Below, one piece after another: positions 1-33,799 of a stretch of 64,000 nt of DNA. The position numbers and the translations under genes were made by a program. The stretch covers positions 449,501 through 513,500 of the forward strand of contig NW_026262701.1 of NCBI RefSeq assembly GCF_021869535.1. Reading direction: 5' to 3'. Within the stretch, counting starts at the first letter, position 1. Each line of letters begins with the position of its first letter. The notes beneath the pieces are model-generated. The model was not told the DNA's origin. It saw nothing but the letters and a program-made list of their open reading frames with translations, and searched no databases. Source of the stretch: Mytilus californianus. Its lineage: Eukaryota > Mollusca > Bivalvia > Mytilida > Mytilidae.

Positions 1-562
1 CAAAACTCAGATCAAGTACAAATGTGGGTAGCGTCACTTTTACCTTTCTTCAGTTATGTCCCTTTATATCTTTATATGATATGCAAGTGGGGGCATCATC
101 TGTGTCCCATGGACACATTCCACATTTATTTTTCATAATTCTCATACGAAAAAAAAAAATAATGATTTCATTTTGGGCTTGCTTTTTTATTTCATAATAA
201 TTAATTTTACAATTCAAAGTACATTTGTAGCATTTTCTTATAAGTAACTGTTTTTGTCATTGTGACATGTTTATGGTTCAATTAACACCTTTGACGATCG
301 TTAATCTGTTGATTATTTGATATCGAGTTAGTAAGTGTCCTAACTTCTGATTACACGTGTGCAACAACTTAACTGTTTATTCTGCACTTTTCTTCAGTCG
401 AGACAATTTGTAAGCATAGATGAATCAGCTCATTTCCAAAAGCAATTATTTTATTAAAAATATTATGAATTTTGTTTGTAATGAAAGACAAACAAGTAAG
501 TGAAAATGAACACCTTATTTTACAATGTCCCACAAATCATTATAAAACAACAAATGATTAAT
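1..562. other. AFG3L2 intron, nothing recognised
   Basis: AT-rich intronic DNA upstream of the first visible exon. No coding exon, RNA gene or clear repeat was seen here. Confidence 0.5.
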
Positions 563-702
563 ATCACTGAATTCTTTAATTTCGCCACTCGATTTTTTTT
601 CTCCAGAAAACTAAAATCCACAAATTTAAGAACCCACGAACATGTAACTTTTACTGAAACCACGAAAATTGATACCCACAAATAAAAGTACTTTCACAGT
701 AT
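563..702. mobile_element. Decayed copy of the CTGTG-ended MITE
   Basis: Short inverted-repeat element resembling the one at 5399-5612: an end near CACTGAATTC, 'cacgaaaattgatacccac' inside, and an end CTTTCACAGTAT. Non-coding and degenerate. Confidence 0.5.
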
Positions 703-789
703 CCTAACTAAATGGAAGGAAAACGGTTGGAAGATGAAATTATTTTAAGTTCATCACCTTTCCATGTAACAAAAATAAAACTTAAGAAA

Positions 790-872
790 TTGTGTGTGTC
801 TGAAGTGCTTTTCTGGATTTCCCTTCATCGGGAACACTCAAGCCAAAGCATTTGAAAGCCAGGTATGCACAA
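790..872 (-). repeat. Fragment of a dispersed repeat also found at 31.4 kb
   Basis: On the minus strand this reads TGGCTTTCAAATG, then GATGAAGGGAAATCCAGAAA. That matches the stretch at about 31380-31445, so it is a dispersed repeat in the opposite orientation. Confidence 0.55.
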
Positions 873-969
873 CCAAAGTTTGTGTAGTTTTTCAAACTAA
901 TGTTCGCTTTTGTCAGAAAACATCAATTCTCACATAACATCTGTAGCTAATGCAATATTTTTTTTGTAG

Positions 970-22085
<21,116 letters not shown>

Positions 22086-22471
22086 CTAGTCATAATAGTT
22101 GTGTGAATCATTCATTATTAGTGTCACATGTTTATCATGTGACCATTGGAACCAGTATTGGTTGGTTGATCTGTGATGTCCTCAGATGATGCAGAACTTG
22201 ATACATGTCAAACAGCAATGATATGTGATGTTACAAACTTATATGTGAACTATGTATATTTATTCTCTTAATTAATGAATTAACATGGAGAAAGTAACTT
22301 ATTCTTACAGATTATGATCATACTATTGCAATAAGATTCTGGAAACAATAGTTGTACTAGGCAGGTAAATGTTCACCAGAAATTATATGGAATTTAACTG
22401 TTTTTCTTGTCTCATATTTTTCATTTGTTAAGACAATAGTAAAAAATTGTTATAAAGACAATAGTAAAAAA

Positions 22472-22477
22472 AATAAA
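22472..22477 (+). terminator. Candidate AFG3L2 polyadenylation signal
   Basis: AATAAA about 390 bases after the AFG3L2 stop, followed by a T-rich stretch. It is a plausible first poly(A) signal. Other AATAAA-like motifs follow further down, for example near 23270, so the 3' UTR could be longer. Confidence 0.5.
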
Positions 22478-23625
22478 CTTTTTTAAAAAGCTTCTTTTTT
22501 TTATAATTCTATTTCGACCTCTTAACCTGTGTTTTGTAAGTACAAACAACATAGTGTAGTAAGTTTTTTTTATTCTCCAGATATTTCTACGTCCATTTAA
22601 AGTAATTTATCAGATATGTAATGAACCCGATGATGTGTGATGTGTATGTCTTACAACAATTGTCAAGAAAACATTTTATATATATATAAAATTACAACAG
22701 TTGCAGATAGAAGTGTAGGGTTTATGAATCTTAATGTTATACCTACAGTTTTATTAACAGAGGGAAATAACACATTTCTTGATATTGCCTAAAAATGTTT
22801 CATTGCTTAAAACTTGTTGTTGCACTGAAGTATACCTTTCCATGTACCTTGTAGAACATAACAGTATTGTATTGGAATTGTGGGCATTTATATGTGATTT
22901 GATGATTCCAAATTAGGGTTCAAGCAGCGTTTAAGCTGATCTGTTAAACAGATATTTAAATTAATTAAAAAATGTATCCTTCAAATCTTTAAATATAATT
23001 CTGTTATCTCCATTCTAATGCAACTGAAAAAATACACAGTAAATCAAACATTTTAAATCAGTCACACATAAGCACTTTAACACACAAATACAGACTCACA
23101 ATCATGGAATTGATGTCCTGAAATTTATGGTGTTAAAATGAATGTTACAATGTTGCTTTTAAATATATATTAGTGGCATATGATACAGGTTTTATATCAA
23201 GGTTTCCATAGTGTAGATATGAAACTTAAGCAGTGATCTGAATAACTTCTTGTTTAAAATGTATTTGAATAAAGATCTCTATAAGAAATCTGAAAAAACT
23301 CATTTCTGGGTTTGCAATGAAATATTGCAATCACATTTTAATATTTCAGTGCCAGAGCTATTTTCCTTTACAGAATTTTCAAAGTGCATTCCATATGAAT
23401 TTGCATGATTTTTGGGTGGAGTGGTATTTTAGCTACATCTGAAATATACACACAACAAAAGTAAACAAAATACAAAGAAACATAACAGTTCATGTTCCAG
23501 ACCATATAGATTTAGTTAATTAAATTTCTGTCATTCATTATTTGGTATAAAATAGATACCAATTCATTAAATGAAAGACTATTGTGTCTTTTTTCATTCT
23601 TTGAACAACACATAATGTAGATAAC
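22478..23625. other. AFG3L2 3' flank
   Basis: Downstream of the first poly(A) signal. AT-rich, with no gene or clear repeat. It may be extended 3' UTR. Confidence 0.45.
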
Positions 23626-23629
23626 TTGA

Positions 23630-24832
23630 CTTAGTACAGGCACACAATGTACTGAAGTTAACCTGACTTAGTACAGGCACACAATGTACTGAAGTTAACC
23701 TGACTTAGTACAGGCACACAATGTACTGAAAGTAACCAGTTTTCACAGGCACACAATGTACTGAAGTTAACCATTTTTCACAGGCACAAAATGTACTGAA
23801 GTTAACCATTTTTCACAGGCACAAAATGTACTGAAGTTAACCAGTTTTCACAGGCACATAATGTACTGAAGTTAACCAGTTTTCACAGACTTATATAACT
23901 TGACTTAGTACAGGCACACAATGTACTGAAGTTATCCTGACTTAGTACAGGCACACAATGTACTGAAGTTAACCAGTTTTCACAGGCACACAATGTACTG
24001 AAGTTAACCAGTTTTCACAGGCACACAATGTACTGAAGTTAACCAGTTTTCACAGGCACAAAATGTACTGAAGTTAACCAGTTTTCACAGACGTAGATAA
24101 CCTGACTTAGTACAGGCACACAATGTACCCAAGTTAACCAGTTTTCACAGGCACACAATGTATTGAAGTTAACCATTTTTCACAGGCACACAATGTACTG
24201 AAGTTAACCATTTTTCACAGACGTAGATAACTTGACTTAGTACAGGCACACAATGTACTGAAGTTAACCAGTTTTCACAGACGTAGATAACTTGACTTAG
24301 TACAGGCACACAATGTACTGAAGTTAACCAGTTTTCACAAGCACACAATGTACTGAAGTTAACCAGTTTTCACAGACACATAATGTACTGAAGTTAACCA
24401 GTTTTCACAGACGTAGATAACCTGACTTAGTTCAGGCACACAATGTACTGAAGTTAACCAGTTTTCACAGGCACACAATGTACTGAAGTTAACCAGTTTT
24501 CACAGACGTAGATAACCTGACTTAGTTCAGGCACACAATGTTCTGAAGTTAACCAGTTTTCACAGGCACACAATGTACTGAAGTTAACCAGTTTTCACAG
24601 GCACATAATGTACTGAAGTTAACCAGTTTTCACAGACGTAGATAACCTGACTTAGTTCAGGCACACAATGTACTGAAGTTAACCAGTTTTCACAGGCACA
24701 TAATGTACTGAAGTTAACCAGTTTTCACAGACGTAGATAACCTGACTTAGTACAGACACACAATGTACTGAAGTTAACCAGTTTTCACAGACACACAATG
24801 TACTGAAGTTAACCAGTTTTCACAGACAAAAC
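23630..24832 (+). repeat. 35-bp minisatellite with higher-order structure
   Basis: About 30 units of GCACACAATGTACTGAAGTT plus AACCAGTTTTCACAG. Every few units a variant ACGTAGATAACCTGACTTAG plus TACAG is inserted, giving a higher-order period. It lies 1.5 kb after AFG3L2. Confidence 0.92.
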
Positions 24833-24884
24833 CCTTCCCTTTTGTATACCTAGGCCGTATGTTGTAAAAGTAAAACAAACAATT

Positions 24885-26890
24885 AACAAGAGTGCACATG
24901 CTAAATTGTATTGCCTGCTTCATCTAGTGTGATTGAACTTATATTGAAATTAAGTAATATAAAAGTTTTACTACAAGTATCACAACCTTAACCTTACCAA
25001 TGATCAATGTAAATGAGGTCAAGGTCAGATGAACCCTACCAGACATACATGTACATCTTTCAATCATACCATATACCAAATATATTTAGCCTAGTGATTA
25101 AAGCATCTGTGGAACAGACCTAACTACAAACAAGAGTGCACACGCTGAAATGTCTCGCCTTCTTTACTTACCATTGATTTTATGTTGATAGTCCTAAATA
25201 TAAAGCTTTACTATCACATAAACTTAACAAGATCCAAGAAAATGAGGTCAAGGTCAGATAAACCAAACTGGAATACATGTACACCTTTCAATCACTCCAT
25301 ACACCAAATATGTTTTAAATATAGTTGACCTATTGCACATAGTATCTAAGAAACAAACTTAACCAGGAAAACTTAACATTGATCAATGAACCATGAAAAT
25401 GAGGTCAAGGCCAGATGTACCCTGCCAGACAGACACGTACACCTTACAATCATTACATGCTTTGAATATAGTTGACCTATTTCATATAGTATCTAAGAAA
25501 CGAACTTAACAGGAAAACTTAAGATTGACCAATGAACAATGAAAATGAGGTCATGGTCAGATGATAATTTCCAGACAGACATAAACACCTTACAATCATT
25601 CCATATACCAAATATAGTTGACCTATTGCTTAAAGTACAAGAAAAACAAACCAAAAAACAAAAACTTAACATTAAGCAATGAACCGTAAAAATGAGTTCA
25701 AGGTCAAATAAAACATGCCAAACTGACATGTACATTGTAAAAAAACAGACCAAAACACAAAGACATAACTTTAACCACTGAACCATGAAAATGAGGTCAA
25801 GGTCAGATGACACCTGCCAATTGGAGATGTACATTTTACAATCATTCCATACACAAAATATAGTATACCTATTGCATACAGTATTAGAAAAACAGACCAA
25901 AACACAAAAACTTGACTATAAACACTGAACCATGAAAATGAGGTCAATGTCAGATGAGTTGGACATGTACACTTTACAATCATTCCATACACCAAATATA
26001 GTAGACCTATGGCATACAGTATTAGAAAAACAGACCAAAACACAAAAACTTAACTATAACCACTGAACCATGAACATGAGGTCAAGGTCAGATGACACCT
26101 GCCAGTTGGACATGTACACCTCACAATCATTCCATGCACCAACTATAGTAGACCTATTGCTTATAGTATCTGAGAAATGGACTTGACCACGAAAACTTAA
26201 CCTTGTTCACTGATCCATGAAATGAGGTCAAGGTCAAGTGAAAACTGTCTGACGGGCATGAGGACCTTACAAGGTACGCACATACCAAATATAGTTATCC
26301 TATTACTCATTTTAAGAGAGAAATTAATAATATGAAAAATCTTAATTTTTTTTCAAGTAGTCACTGAACCATGAAAATGAGGTCAAGGACAATGGAGATA
26401 TGACATATTGAAACTTCGTAACATAAGGCATCTATATACAAAGTAGGACGGATCCAGGTCTTCTACCTTCTGAAATATTAAGTTTTTAAGTAGTTAGCTA
26501 ACGCCGGATCACTATCCCTATGTCGAGCTTTCTGCGACAGAAGTCGCAGGCTCGACAAAAACTAAACACTGACCAATTAACCATCTAAATGAGATCAAGG
26601 TCATATGTATCCTGCCAGACATCATGTACGTTATGCAATCATTCTATACACCAAACAGATCTGACCTATTACTTATTGTATCTGATAAACTGACAAAACC
26701 ATAAAAGCTTAACATTGACTAATGAACCATCAAAATTAGTCCATATTACTTATAGTGTCTTGAGAAATAGACCAAACCACAAAAACTAAATATTGTCCAA
26801 TGACCATGAAAGATGATCACAGGAATCCTGCCACTACACCTTACATTCATGCCACACACCAAATACATCTGATCTATTGTTTATATTAAG
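24885..26890 (-). repeat. Bivalve repeat block with about 150-bp internal units (AATGAGGTCAAGGTCAGATG)
   Basis: Units contain CATGAAAATGAGGTCAAGGT, CAATCATTCCATACACCAAA and TAGTTGACCTATTGC. One cassette is bounded by GAGTGCACACGCTGAAATGT, CTCGCC (25134) and by TCTGCGACAGAAGTCGCAGG, CTCGAC (26530-26555). The latter is the start of the family read on the minus strand. More units follow to 26890, where a retroelement interrupts, and resume at 29850. Frames on the minus strand here are repeat artefacts. Confidence 0.8.
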
Positions 26891-29850
26891 GTATTGATAA
26901 TTCACTTGGAAGCCGAGTCAACATATACTCCCACAACACTTACCAAGGAGGAAATCCTGGATAATCATAGGTATGTTCTATGTTCCTTTAGAATGTCAAC
27001 CAAAGATGAAGAACTGGATCTTCCTTCACTACACCTTAACTACATAAGTGTCCTTACAAACCACGTTATATTGCTGGGTCTTCCAAGTGCTCCATGAAAC
27101 CTTATTCTAAATTATTAACATCAATTTTTTCAGCAATCAAAGCCAGGCTTCAAATGTATTGCGAAACTACCTATTCTAGAGGTGGCGTGAATCAGATGTG
27201 GATATAAAAAAATTCCAAAGATCTTTTAGAGTACATACAATCTAAGAATATTTCATCCTGCATTAGTATTGAAACATTTGGCTTTTCTACACTTTACACA
27301 AGTATTCCCCATTCCAACCTAAAAGAAAATTGAAAGAGTTTTTCCTGCTTTCTTTTGTAAAAAGAATGGCCAACGTAGATACAACTATCTTGTCTTAGAG
27401 AGGGATAAATCGTACTTTGTAAAAAATCACTCTGATTCAAACGAACAATTTTCTGGAAAGGACATTATCAAAGAGGGACGAAAGATACCAGAGGGACAGT
27501 CAAACTCATAGATCGAAAACAAACTGACAACGCCATGGCCAAAAAAAAAGACAAACAGACAAATAATAGTACAGATGACACAACATAGAAAACTAAAGAC
27601 TAAGCAACACTAACCCCACCAAAAACTGGGGGTGATCTCAGGTGCTCCGGAAGGGTAACATGTGGCACCCGTCGTGTTGCTTATGTTATTACAAATCCGG
27701 TAAATAGTCTAATTCGGTAGGTCACATTCGTGAAAAGGGAAGGGTATTGTAGTTACGACATAAGGAACATATCCGATATCATCTGTGAAACGGTTATTCC
27801 ATAACGGTCAACCAACTCGTGATGGCGTCCGTAAAATTTACGAAGGGATGATTTCAACTTCACCATTTGGAACTCTTGGTTTAATAGCTTCCTTGTGAGC
27901 AGCAATCCTCCATCAAGGAAATCATGATAGGAAATACAAGCCCTGGAATATCGTACAAATTGGGAGATATATACTCCGTATGCAGGCGCTATTGGAATGT
28001 TGCTACATAGAAATGGAAAGTTCACAATTGGGAAATCATCTCTTTTGTCGTAAAGTTTTGTTTTCAACCAACCCTCATTGTCAATTTCTAGATGTAAGTC
28101 AAGATATGAGGCAGACTTAACTGTATCTGTAGTATCCTTCATCTCTAGTTCGATGGGATAGATTCGTTCAACATAGTCACCAAATTTTGTATTATTTAGT
28201 GAGAGAACGTCATCTATATTAGCGGAACGTAAAGTTAAAGGATATTGCTAACTTCTTATCTTTCTTCCTAAGAAGTTCCTGTATGAAGTCATCCTCATAA
28301 TAATAAAGAAACAAGTCGGCAAGAAGAGGGGCACAATTGGTTCCCATTGGAATTCCGACAGTCTGTTGAAAAACACGTCCTCCAAACGTTACAAATATGT
28401 TGTTAATCAAGAAATCAAGCATCTTGATAATGTCAGTTTCAGAGAATTTTTTGTTTGAATCAGAGTGATTCTTTACAAAGTAGGATTTATCCCTCCCCAA
28501 GACAAGATACTTGTATCTACGTTCGCCATTCTTTTTAATGAAACAAAGTAATACCAACTCTTTCAATTTGTCTTTTAGTTTGGAATGGGGAATACTTGTG
28601 TAAAGTGTAGAAAAGTCAAATGTTTTAATACTATTGCAGGATGAGAGAGTCTTAGATTGTATGTACTCTAAAAGGTCTTTGGAATTTTTTAGTATCCACA
28701 TCTGATTCATGCCACCTCTAGAATAGGCAGTTTCACAATAACTTTGGAGCCCGGCTTTGATTGCTGATAAAATAGATGTTAATAATTTAGAAAGAGGTTC
28801 GTGGAGCACTTGGAAGACCCAGCAATATACCGTTGTTTGTAAGGACACTTATGTAGTTTAGGTATCCAATACAGTGATGGAAGATCCAGTTCTTCATCTT
28901 TGGTTGAAATTCCAAAGGAACATAGAAGCTTGATTTCTTGATTGACCACATATTTGTTACGTTTGTAGGCCGAAACAATCGGCATTCCCATGGGAACCAA
29001 CTGTGATCCTCTTCAAACATGAACTTCTTAGGAAGAAAGAAAAGAAATTAGCAGTATCCTTTAACTTCACTTTCCGCTATATAGATGATATTCTCTCACT
29101 AATTCAAAATTTTGTGACTATGTTGAACGCATCTATCCCATCGAACTTGAGATAAAGGATACAACAGAGATACAGTTAGGACTGCCTCATATCTTGACTT
29201 ACATCTAGAAATTGGCAATGAAGGTTGGTTGAAAACAAAAACTTTACGACAAAAGAGATGATTTCAGATTCCCAATTGTGAACTTTCTATTTCTATGTAA
29301 CAACATTCCAGCAGCGCCTGCATACATAGTAAACATCTCCCAGTTGATACGATATTCCAGGGATTGTATTTCCTATCATGGTTTCCTTGAGAGAGGGTTG
29401 CTGCTCACAATTAAGGAAGCTATTAAACCAAGAGTTCCAAAGTGGTGAAGTTGTGAAATCAGCACTTCGTACATTATGAAGACGCCATCATGAGTTGGTT
29501 GGCCGTTATGGAATATCTGTTTCACAGATGACGACGGATATTCTCCAATTGTCGTAACAACAATCCCGTCCCCTTTTTCCCGAATGTGACCTACCGAATT
29601 AGACTTCTCACCGGGTTTGTACTTATATGATCAAGGGTGCCACATGTGGAGCAGAATCTGCTTACCCTTCCGGAGCACCTGAGATCACCCCCAGCTTTTG
29701 GTGGGGTTCATGTTGCTCAGTCTTTAGTTTTCTATATTGTGTTTTGTTTACTGTTGTTTGTCTTTTTTGTTTTGCCATGGCGTTGTCAGTTTATTTTCGA
29801 CTTATATGAGTTTGAATGTCCCTTTGGTATCTTTCGCCTCTCTTTTATAG
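26890..29850 (+). pseudogene. Penelope-like retroelement, outer copy, decayed and split
   Basis: A reverse-transcriptase gene read on the + strand in two parts, 26894-27468 and 28928-29530, separated by an antisense sister copy. Visible pieces include STKDEELDLPSL, the motif-A region FSTLYTSIPH, SYFVKNHSDSN, DIIK, then LDFLIDHIFVTF, GIPMGTNC (motif B) and YIDDIL (the catalytic Asp pair, 29078-29096). There are many stops and frameshifts. The 3' tail runs through TTTTGCCATGGCGTTGTCAG to TATCTTTCGCCTCTCTTTTA. Penelope-like assignment rests on the PKLHK and TLYTSIPH style motifs; no GIY-YIG endonuclease was seen. The insertion lies inside the block of about 150-bp units, possibly with a TTATA duplication. 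Confidence 0.7.
27470..28927 (-). pseudogene. Penelope-like retroelement, inner antisense 5'-truncated copy
   Basis: Better preserved than the outer copy. From 28927 down it reads CSFGISTKDEELDLPSLYWI and PKLHKCPYKQRYIAGSSKCS. A long frame follows (28848-28219) with FDFSTLYTSIPHSKL (motif A), TVGIPMGTNCAPLLADLFLY (motif B) and FNFTFR. A frameshift separates this from NIDDVLSL (motif C) and from the C-terminal frame (28142-27753: SASYLDLHLEIDNEGWLKTK, YGVYISQFVRYSRACISYHD). The 3' tail ends at the GTCCCTCTGGTATCTTTCGT region near 27472. The 5' part of the element is absent, as expected for incomplete reverse transcription. At least two frameshifts make it inactive. Confidence 0.78.
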
Positions 29851-30130
29851 TATCTGAGAAACAGACCAAACCACCAAAACTTATCATTGGCCAGTGAACC
29901 ATAAAACTGAGGTCAAGGTCAGATGAAACATCACAATCATTCAATACACAAACAAATATAACCTATTGCTTACAGTATCCAAGGATTTAAATCCTTGCAG
30001 TATCTCAGATATGATCGAACTTGATCACGAAAACTTAACCTTGATCACTGACCCAAAGACAAACAACAGTATAAAAACACAACATAGAAATCAAAGACTG
30101 AGCAATACGAACCCCGTTACACCACCAAAA
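29851..30130. repeat. Continuation of the repeat block and a retroelement tail fragment
   Basis: 29851-30050 resumes the GAGGTCAAGGTCAGATG units interrupted at 26890. 30055-30130 (AACACAACATAGAAATCAAA ... ACCCCGTTACACCACC) is a minus-strand fragment of the same 3' tail as the Penelope-like copies. Confidence 0.65.
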
Positions 30131-31090
30131 ACAAAGTATAATCTGCGCAGAAAATAACATATATACAGAGAAAATGGATTTTTATGCAACGGGTCCTATT
30201 TATGCCCTGAAAAAAAGAGATAACAAAAAATACAGCAACACCAACCAAAAAAAGCGCTATTTGAGTATATCTGCAAAAAAAAAAAAAACAGCAGATATTT
30301 AAAGTACCAGAGGATAGCGAAAATTGAGCAATAGTAATGTCGATTACGGTGCACTAATCAATTTTCCCGAGGAATGATGTATAGTTGCATAAAACACCTT
30401 TAGGCGAGCTCTTCTCGATCAAATAATGGAAACGTTTCCTTGTGTGTGTGTATACTATCCGGCTGATCGTTTCTTTATATTGATACTAATAATACTAATA
30501 TTTGTAATTTCCTCATGTCAAGCATATCAATCAAGTAACAGATATACATACAATACAATATAATTCTGATGATTAAAACAAATAACAAACAATAATTGTG
30601 CAATAATAAAGGAGGGAGAATCTGTCCATACGGATACCGGGATAGTAGGATAACATCAAATATGCAAAAAATTATTGTTAATTACATTGTTGGGGTCGAA
30701 ATAGAATACTTATAGCTGATCCCTTGATAAATGGAACTGTTTGAAAAGATCCTTCGTTTCAGTTGATATTTTAGAAGAAGATCTGCAAACAATACCTCTT
30801 TTGAGCTGATCCCATGAGGATTGAAAGTCTGTCTGAAAAGATCGATTGATTTAACTGGTCCATTGATAATTGAGATTGTTTGAAAGAATCCAGAAAGGAT
30901 CCCCTTAAAAGACTTTTTAAGAGATTGCCTTTAAAGATTCCGCGTGTTTGCTGTTCTGGTCAATAGAAAATTTTCTGGATTTTATGAAACAAAGTCATTC
31001 GAAACGAAGTTTGTCAGAATTTGTTTGATGTAACGAGTATTGAGCGACTATCTGAAGTTCGCATTTTAATCTGAAAGAAAATGAATAGTG
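30131..31090. other. No recognised feature
   Basis: AT-rich intergenic DNA. Nothing supportable was seen. Confidence 0.4.
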
Positions 31091-31094
31091 CAGA

Positions 31095-31480
31095 TCTAGA
31101 TTTATAACGTGTTGTTTTCATTTTTTACAGCACTGGGTCGATACCTCTGCTGGTGGACTATCAGTCCCCGAGAGTATCATCAGCTCAGTAGTCAGTACTT
31201 CGGTTTTGACATGATTAATAACAAACCTTTCTAAATTTGCCCGTTTATAAAATTTGAAATTATAAAGAAATTAAGGTTTCAACTTCCTCAGACAAAGTTG
31301 GCCTTAGAAGAATTTGGCTATTATTTTAGGTCATTTTTGATTATATAGCTCTTCAACTGTTTCGGATTTATACATCCTTGGCTTTCAAATATTCGACTTT
31401 GGGCGTTCCTGATGAAGGTAAATCCAGAAAAGCGATTCGGATGAATTAAATTTATAACGTGTTGTTTTCATTTTTTTGCA
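31095..31480 (+). repeat. Dispersed bivalve repeat with a 25-bp direct repeat at its ends
   Basis: TTTATAACGTGTTGTTTTCA occurs at 31104 and again at 31450. In between lie CACTGGGTCGATACCTCTGC, GGTGGACTATCAGTCCCCGA and GATGAAGGTAAATCCAGAAA. The last piece also occurs inverted at 790-872. The region at 51310-51600 looks like the other half of the same family. Confidence 0.6.
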
Positions 31481-31489
31481 CAAGTGTAA

Positions 31490-33600
31490 TCCTCTAGTTT
31501 AAGTAAAGCTATCTAACATTACACAGTTCTCCTAAAATGTCTCGTCTAACAGTAAAAAATAAAGAAAACAGTCACAGTTCTATAAAAGGAAAATAACTTC
31601 AGTATGAAAAGGGCCCAAATGTAAGTAATGAGTATCTGAAAAATATATTTGGTTTTTGTGGCATTACTATTTTTGCATGGGGTCTTGTAAACCCTGAACA
31701 GCTATACCAACAACCATGTTTGCCGGTAAGCCTAATTCATCTGTTTGTTTGATTACCCTTGCTTCATAATCATACACAAAACATTAGTGTCCAATGATGT
31801 TTTGTCAGGAGAAAATCTGTTTAAGAAAGCTTGTTTTAAATCATTGAATGTACGAATAATGACGTCAGTATTGAAATACCATTGTAAAATATTTTCTCCC
31901 AACTGAAATGGAAAAGCTGTGAGAGCCGCTAATGCTGGAATTGAATGGTATTAAACCCATTGTAAAAAATAATGTCCACCATTGTCTACCTGATTGTTTT
32001 TTTTCAGTTAATTTATCTAGTGTAATATCATATGGAATTCGCGCAGTTTGTACCAATGGTTGATGACTTGCTATTGGGTTATGATTTAATTCATGATGGT
32101 TGCAAATTTTTTATGTTGAGTAGTTGAAGTTGTTGGCTGGTTTGATATATTTTAAAATTGAAAACTCAGAGCAGCTGTTTGCTACTGTACGTTTTACGTT
32201 AGATCTGTATTAACTTGTGTTCATTGTTGTACCAAATCCTAATCATGCCCCTTGTTTTGCACTTATCTCCTTGGGTTTTTTTATTTGAACTAGTACATTA
32301 GTTCTGTCTTTTCGTATGCCATGGGATTAGTTGTTCCATTGTCTTTGGTACTGGACACAGTCTGGTGTTGCAACTCCAGTCATATCTTTTAGCTTTGTCC
32401 TTTTTCCAATCGGCGTTCCTGGTGCTGTTAATTTCGGATTAAATCTAATCAAGTTGTCGTTCGTCTTTGATCTGTTATTTTTCTTGTATTGGTTCTTGTC
32501 TGATTTCCACTTCACTTCATCCTCCGGAGATCATGAGCGTGTCCTTCAACAATTTTTATATACAAATTTCTACATGTTCTAAAAATATTTCTCTTACATA
32601 AGGTATAAACATAAGTCCATTATTTGGGCCTTAGTAATGGACTTCTGGTATGCTATGTTTTGATAAAATTACCAATACAATTTACATGATTCACTTGTTT
32701 ACTCGACCGGGACCCTCTGTGCAATGGCTTACTTTCCTATCTTCAAGTTGTTTATATATTTATTCGTCATCAGTACTAATTTTTAACAGTTTATTTGTCT
32801 ATTATTTTCTATTTCACGGATTTAGAAATGACTACATCAAATTTGTGTTTTGATACACGTCTTGGCAAAAAGATATTCGAAATTACCGTTTGAATGTAAA
32901 TAAAGATGTGGCTTGACTAATTTCATCATGTATATTTCGTCCCAGAAATTCAGGAACATACATTCCATTCTCAATTTTATATAAATGAATTCGAACTTTA
33001 CTTGGCTTTCTGATTCCGAATCATTAAGTAGTGACACGCAGATTAGCGTGTGGATACCGTTCGCCGTCCGGGCTCATGGTATCTTTTTAACGAACCAACA
33101 CTAGTCCATGTCATCCATAATTTCTCTCACGATTGCATTGCAATCGGAAATTGCTATTTCCGAACCACTCGGCATTCACCATATCGAATGTTAAATCTAG
33201 AGAGAGTGAATCAACAAAGATTTTTTTACGACAACATTTCCCCAATCTGTCCTTATAGAGTCAGAGATATCCTTTCGGAAAACTGTGTAAGTCCGAACGC
33301 AAAGTAATTTGTCATTTTATTAATTTTCATTTGGACTACAAAAAAAAATAAACGAAGCCATGGATAAAAAACCCAAAATAATGATTCAAAATCATGTGGG
33401 ATACAGTCTAGCCATGTAGTATCAGAGAAATATGTGTATATATATATCATTATATGTTTCTGCTAGCATTTTGTAATTAGTAAATTACCTCTGTTTAAAA
33501 AACAAGGGTCTATTTCTGACAGGTTGGACAAGGATAAGGGGAAATGAATGAGGGAACCTGGGGAAGAGGGGGAGCTTGAAGTAAAATTATTTGGGGTAGT
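31490..33600. other. No recognised gene
   Basis: Several short frames (for example 32331-32582 and 33050-33307) have no recognisable domain, codon bias or flanking splice logic. The missing 5' exon of the PH-protein gene could lie in this interval or up to 36950, but I could not identify it. Confidence 0.4.
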
Positions 33601-33617
33601 GAAAAACCACACATAGA

Positions 33618-33792
33618 CCTTATCGCTATTTGAAAATCTGCACCGCTTGATCTGAGAATTTGCACCATTTGAACTATTGACGTCATACAACAATCAATTT
33701 TCCATTGTGACGTCAGTTATTTTCTACTGTGACGTCAAAATTTTACGGTAACTTTTGTGATGTCAAGTAATGGCGGACAAATAGCGATAAGG
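33618..33792. mobile_element. Small TIR/fold-back element with TGACGTCA-type repeats
   Basis: Perfect 15-bp inverted ends CCTTATCGCTATTTG (33618-33632) and CAAATAGCGATAAGG (33778-33792), with imperfect extension outward (CACATAGA / TTTATGTG). Inside are three GACGTCA motifs and a TGATGTCA, spaced 25-40 bp apart. Non-coding, 175 bp. Confidence 0.65.
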
Positions 33793-33799
33793 GGTATTA

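Noticed and set aside
25493-26043. Minus-strand frames of 90-135 residues with Cys/Phe-rich repeats
   Set aside because: They follow the about 150-bp DNA repeat and occur wherever it is found; no start context, domain or splice logic.
28779-29020. Minus-strand frames starting before 28927 as part of the inner retroelement
   Set aside because: Bases 28928-29000 read better on the + strand as the outer copy (LDFLIDHIFVTF, GIPMGTNC). The frame crosses the junction of the two copies.
33050-33307. 85-residue + strand frame
   Set aside because: No recognisable domain, repeat or splice context. Could be the lost PH first exon only by guesswork, so it is not called.
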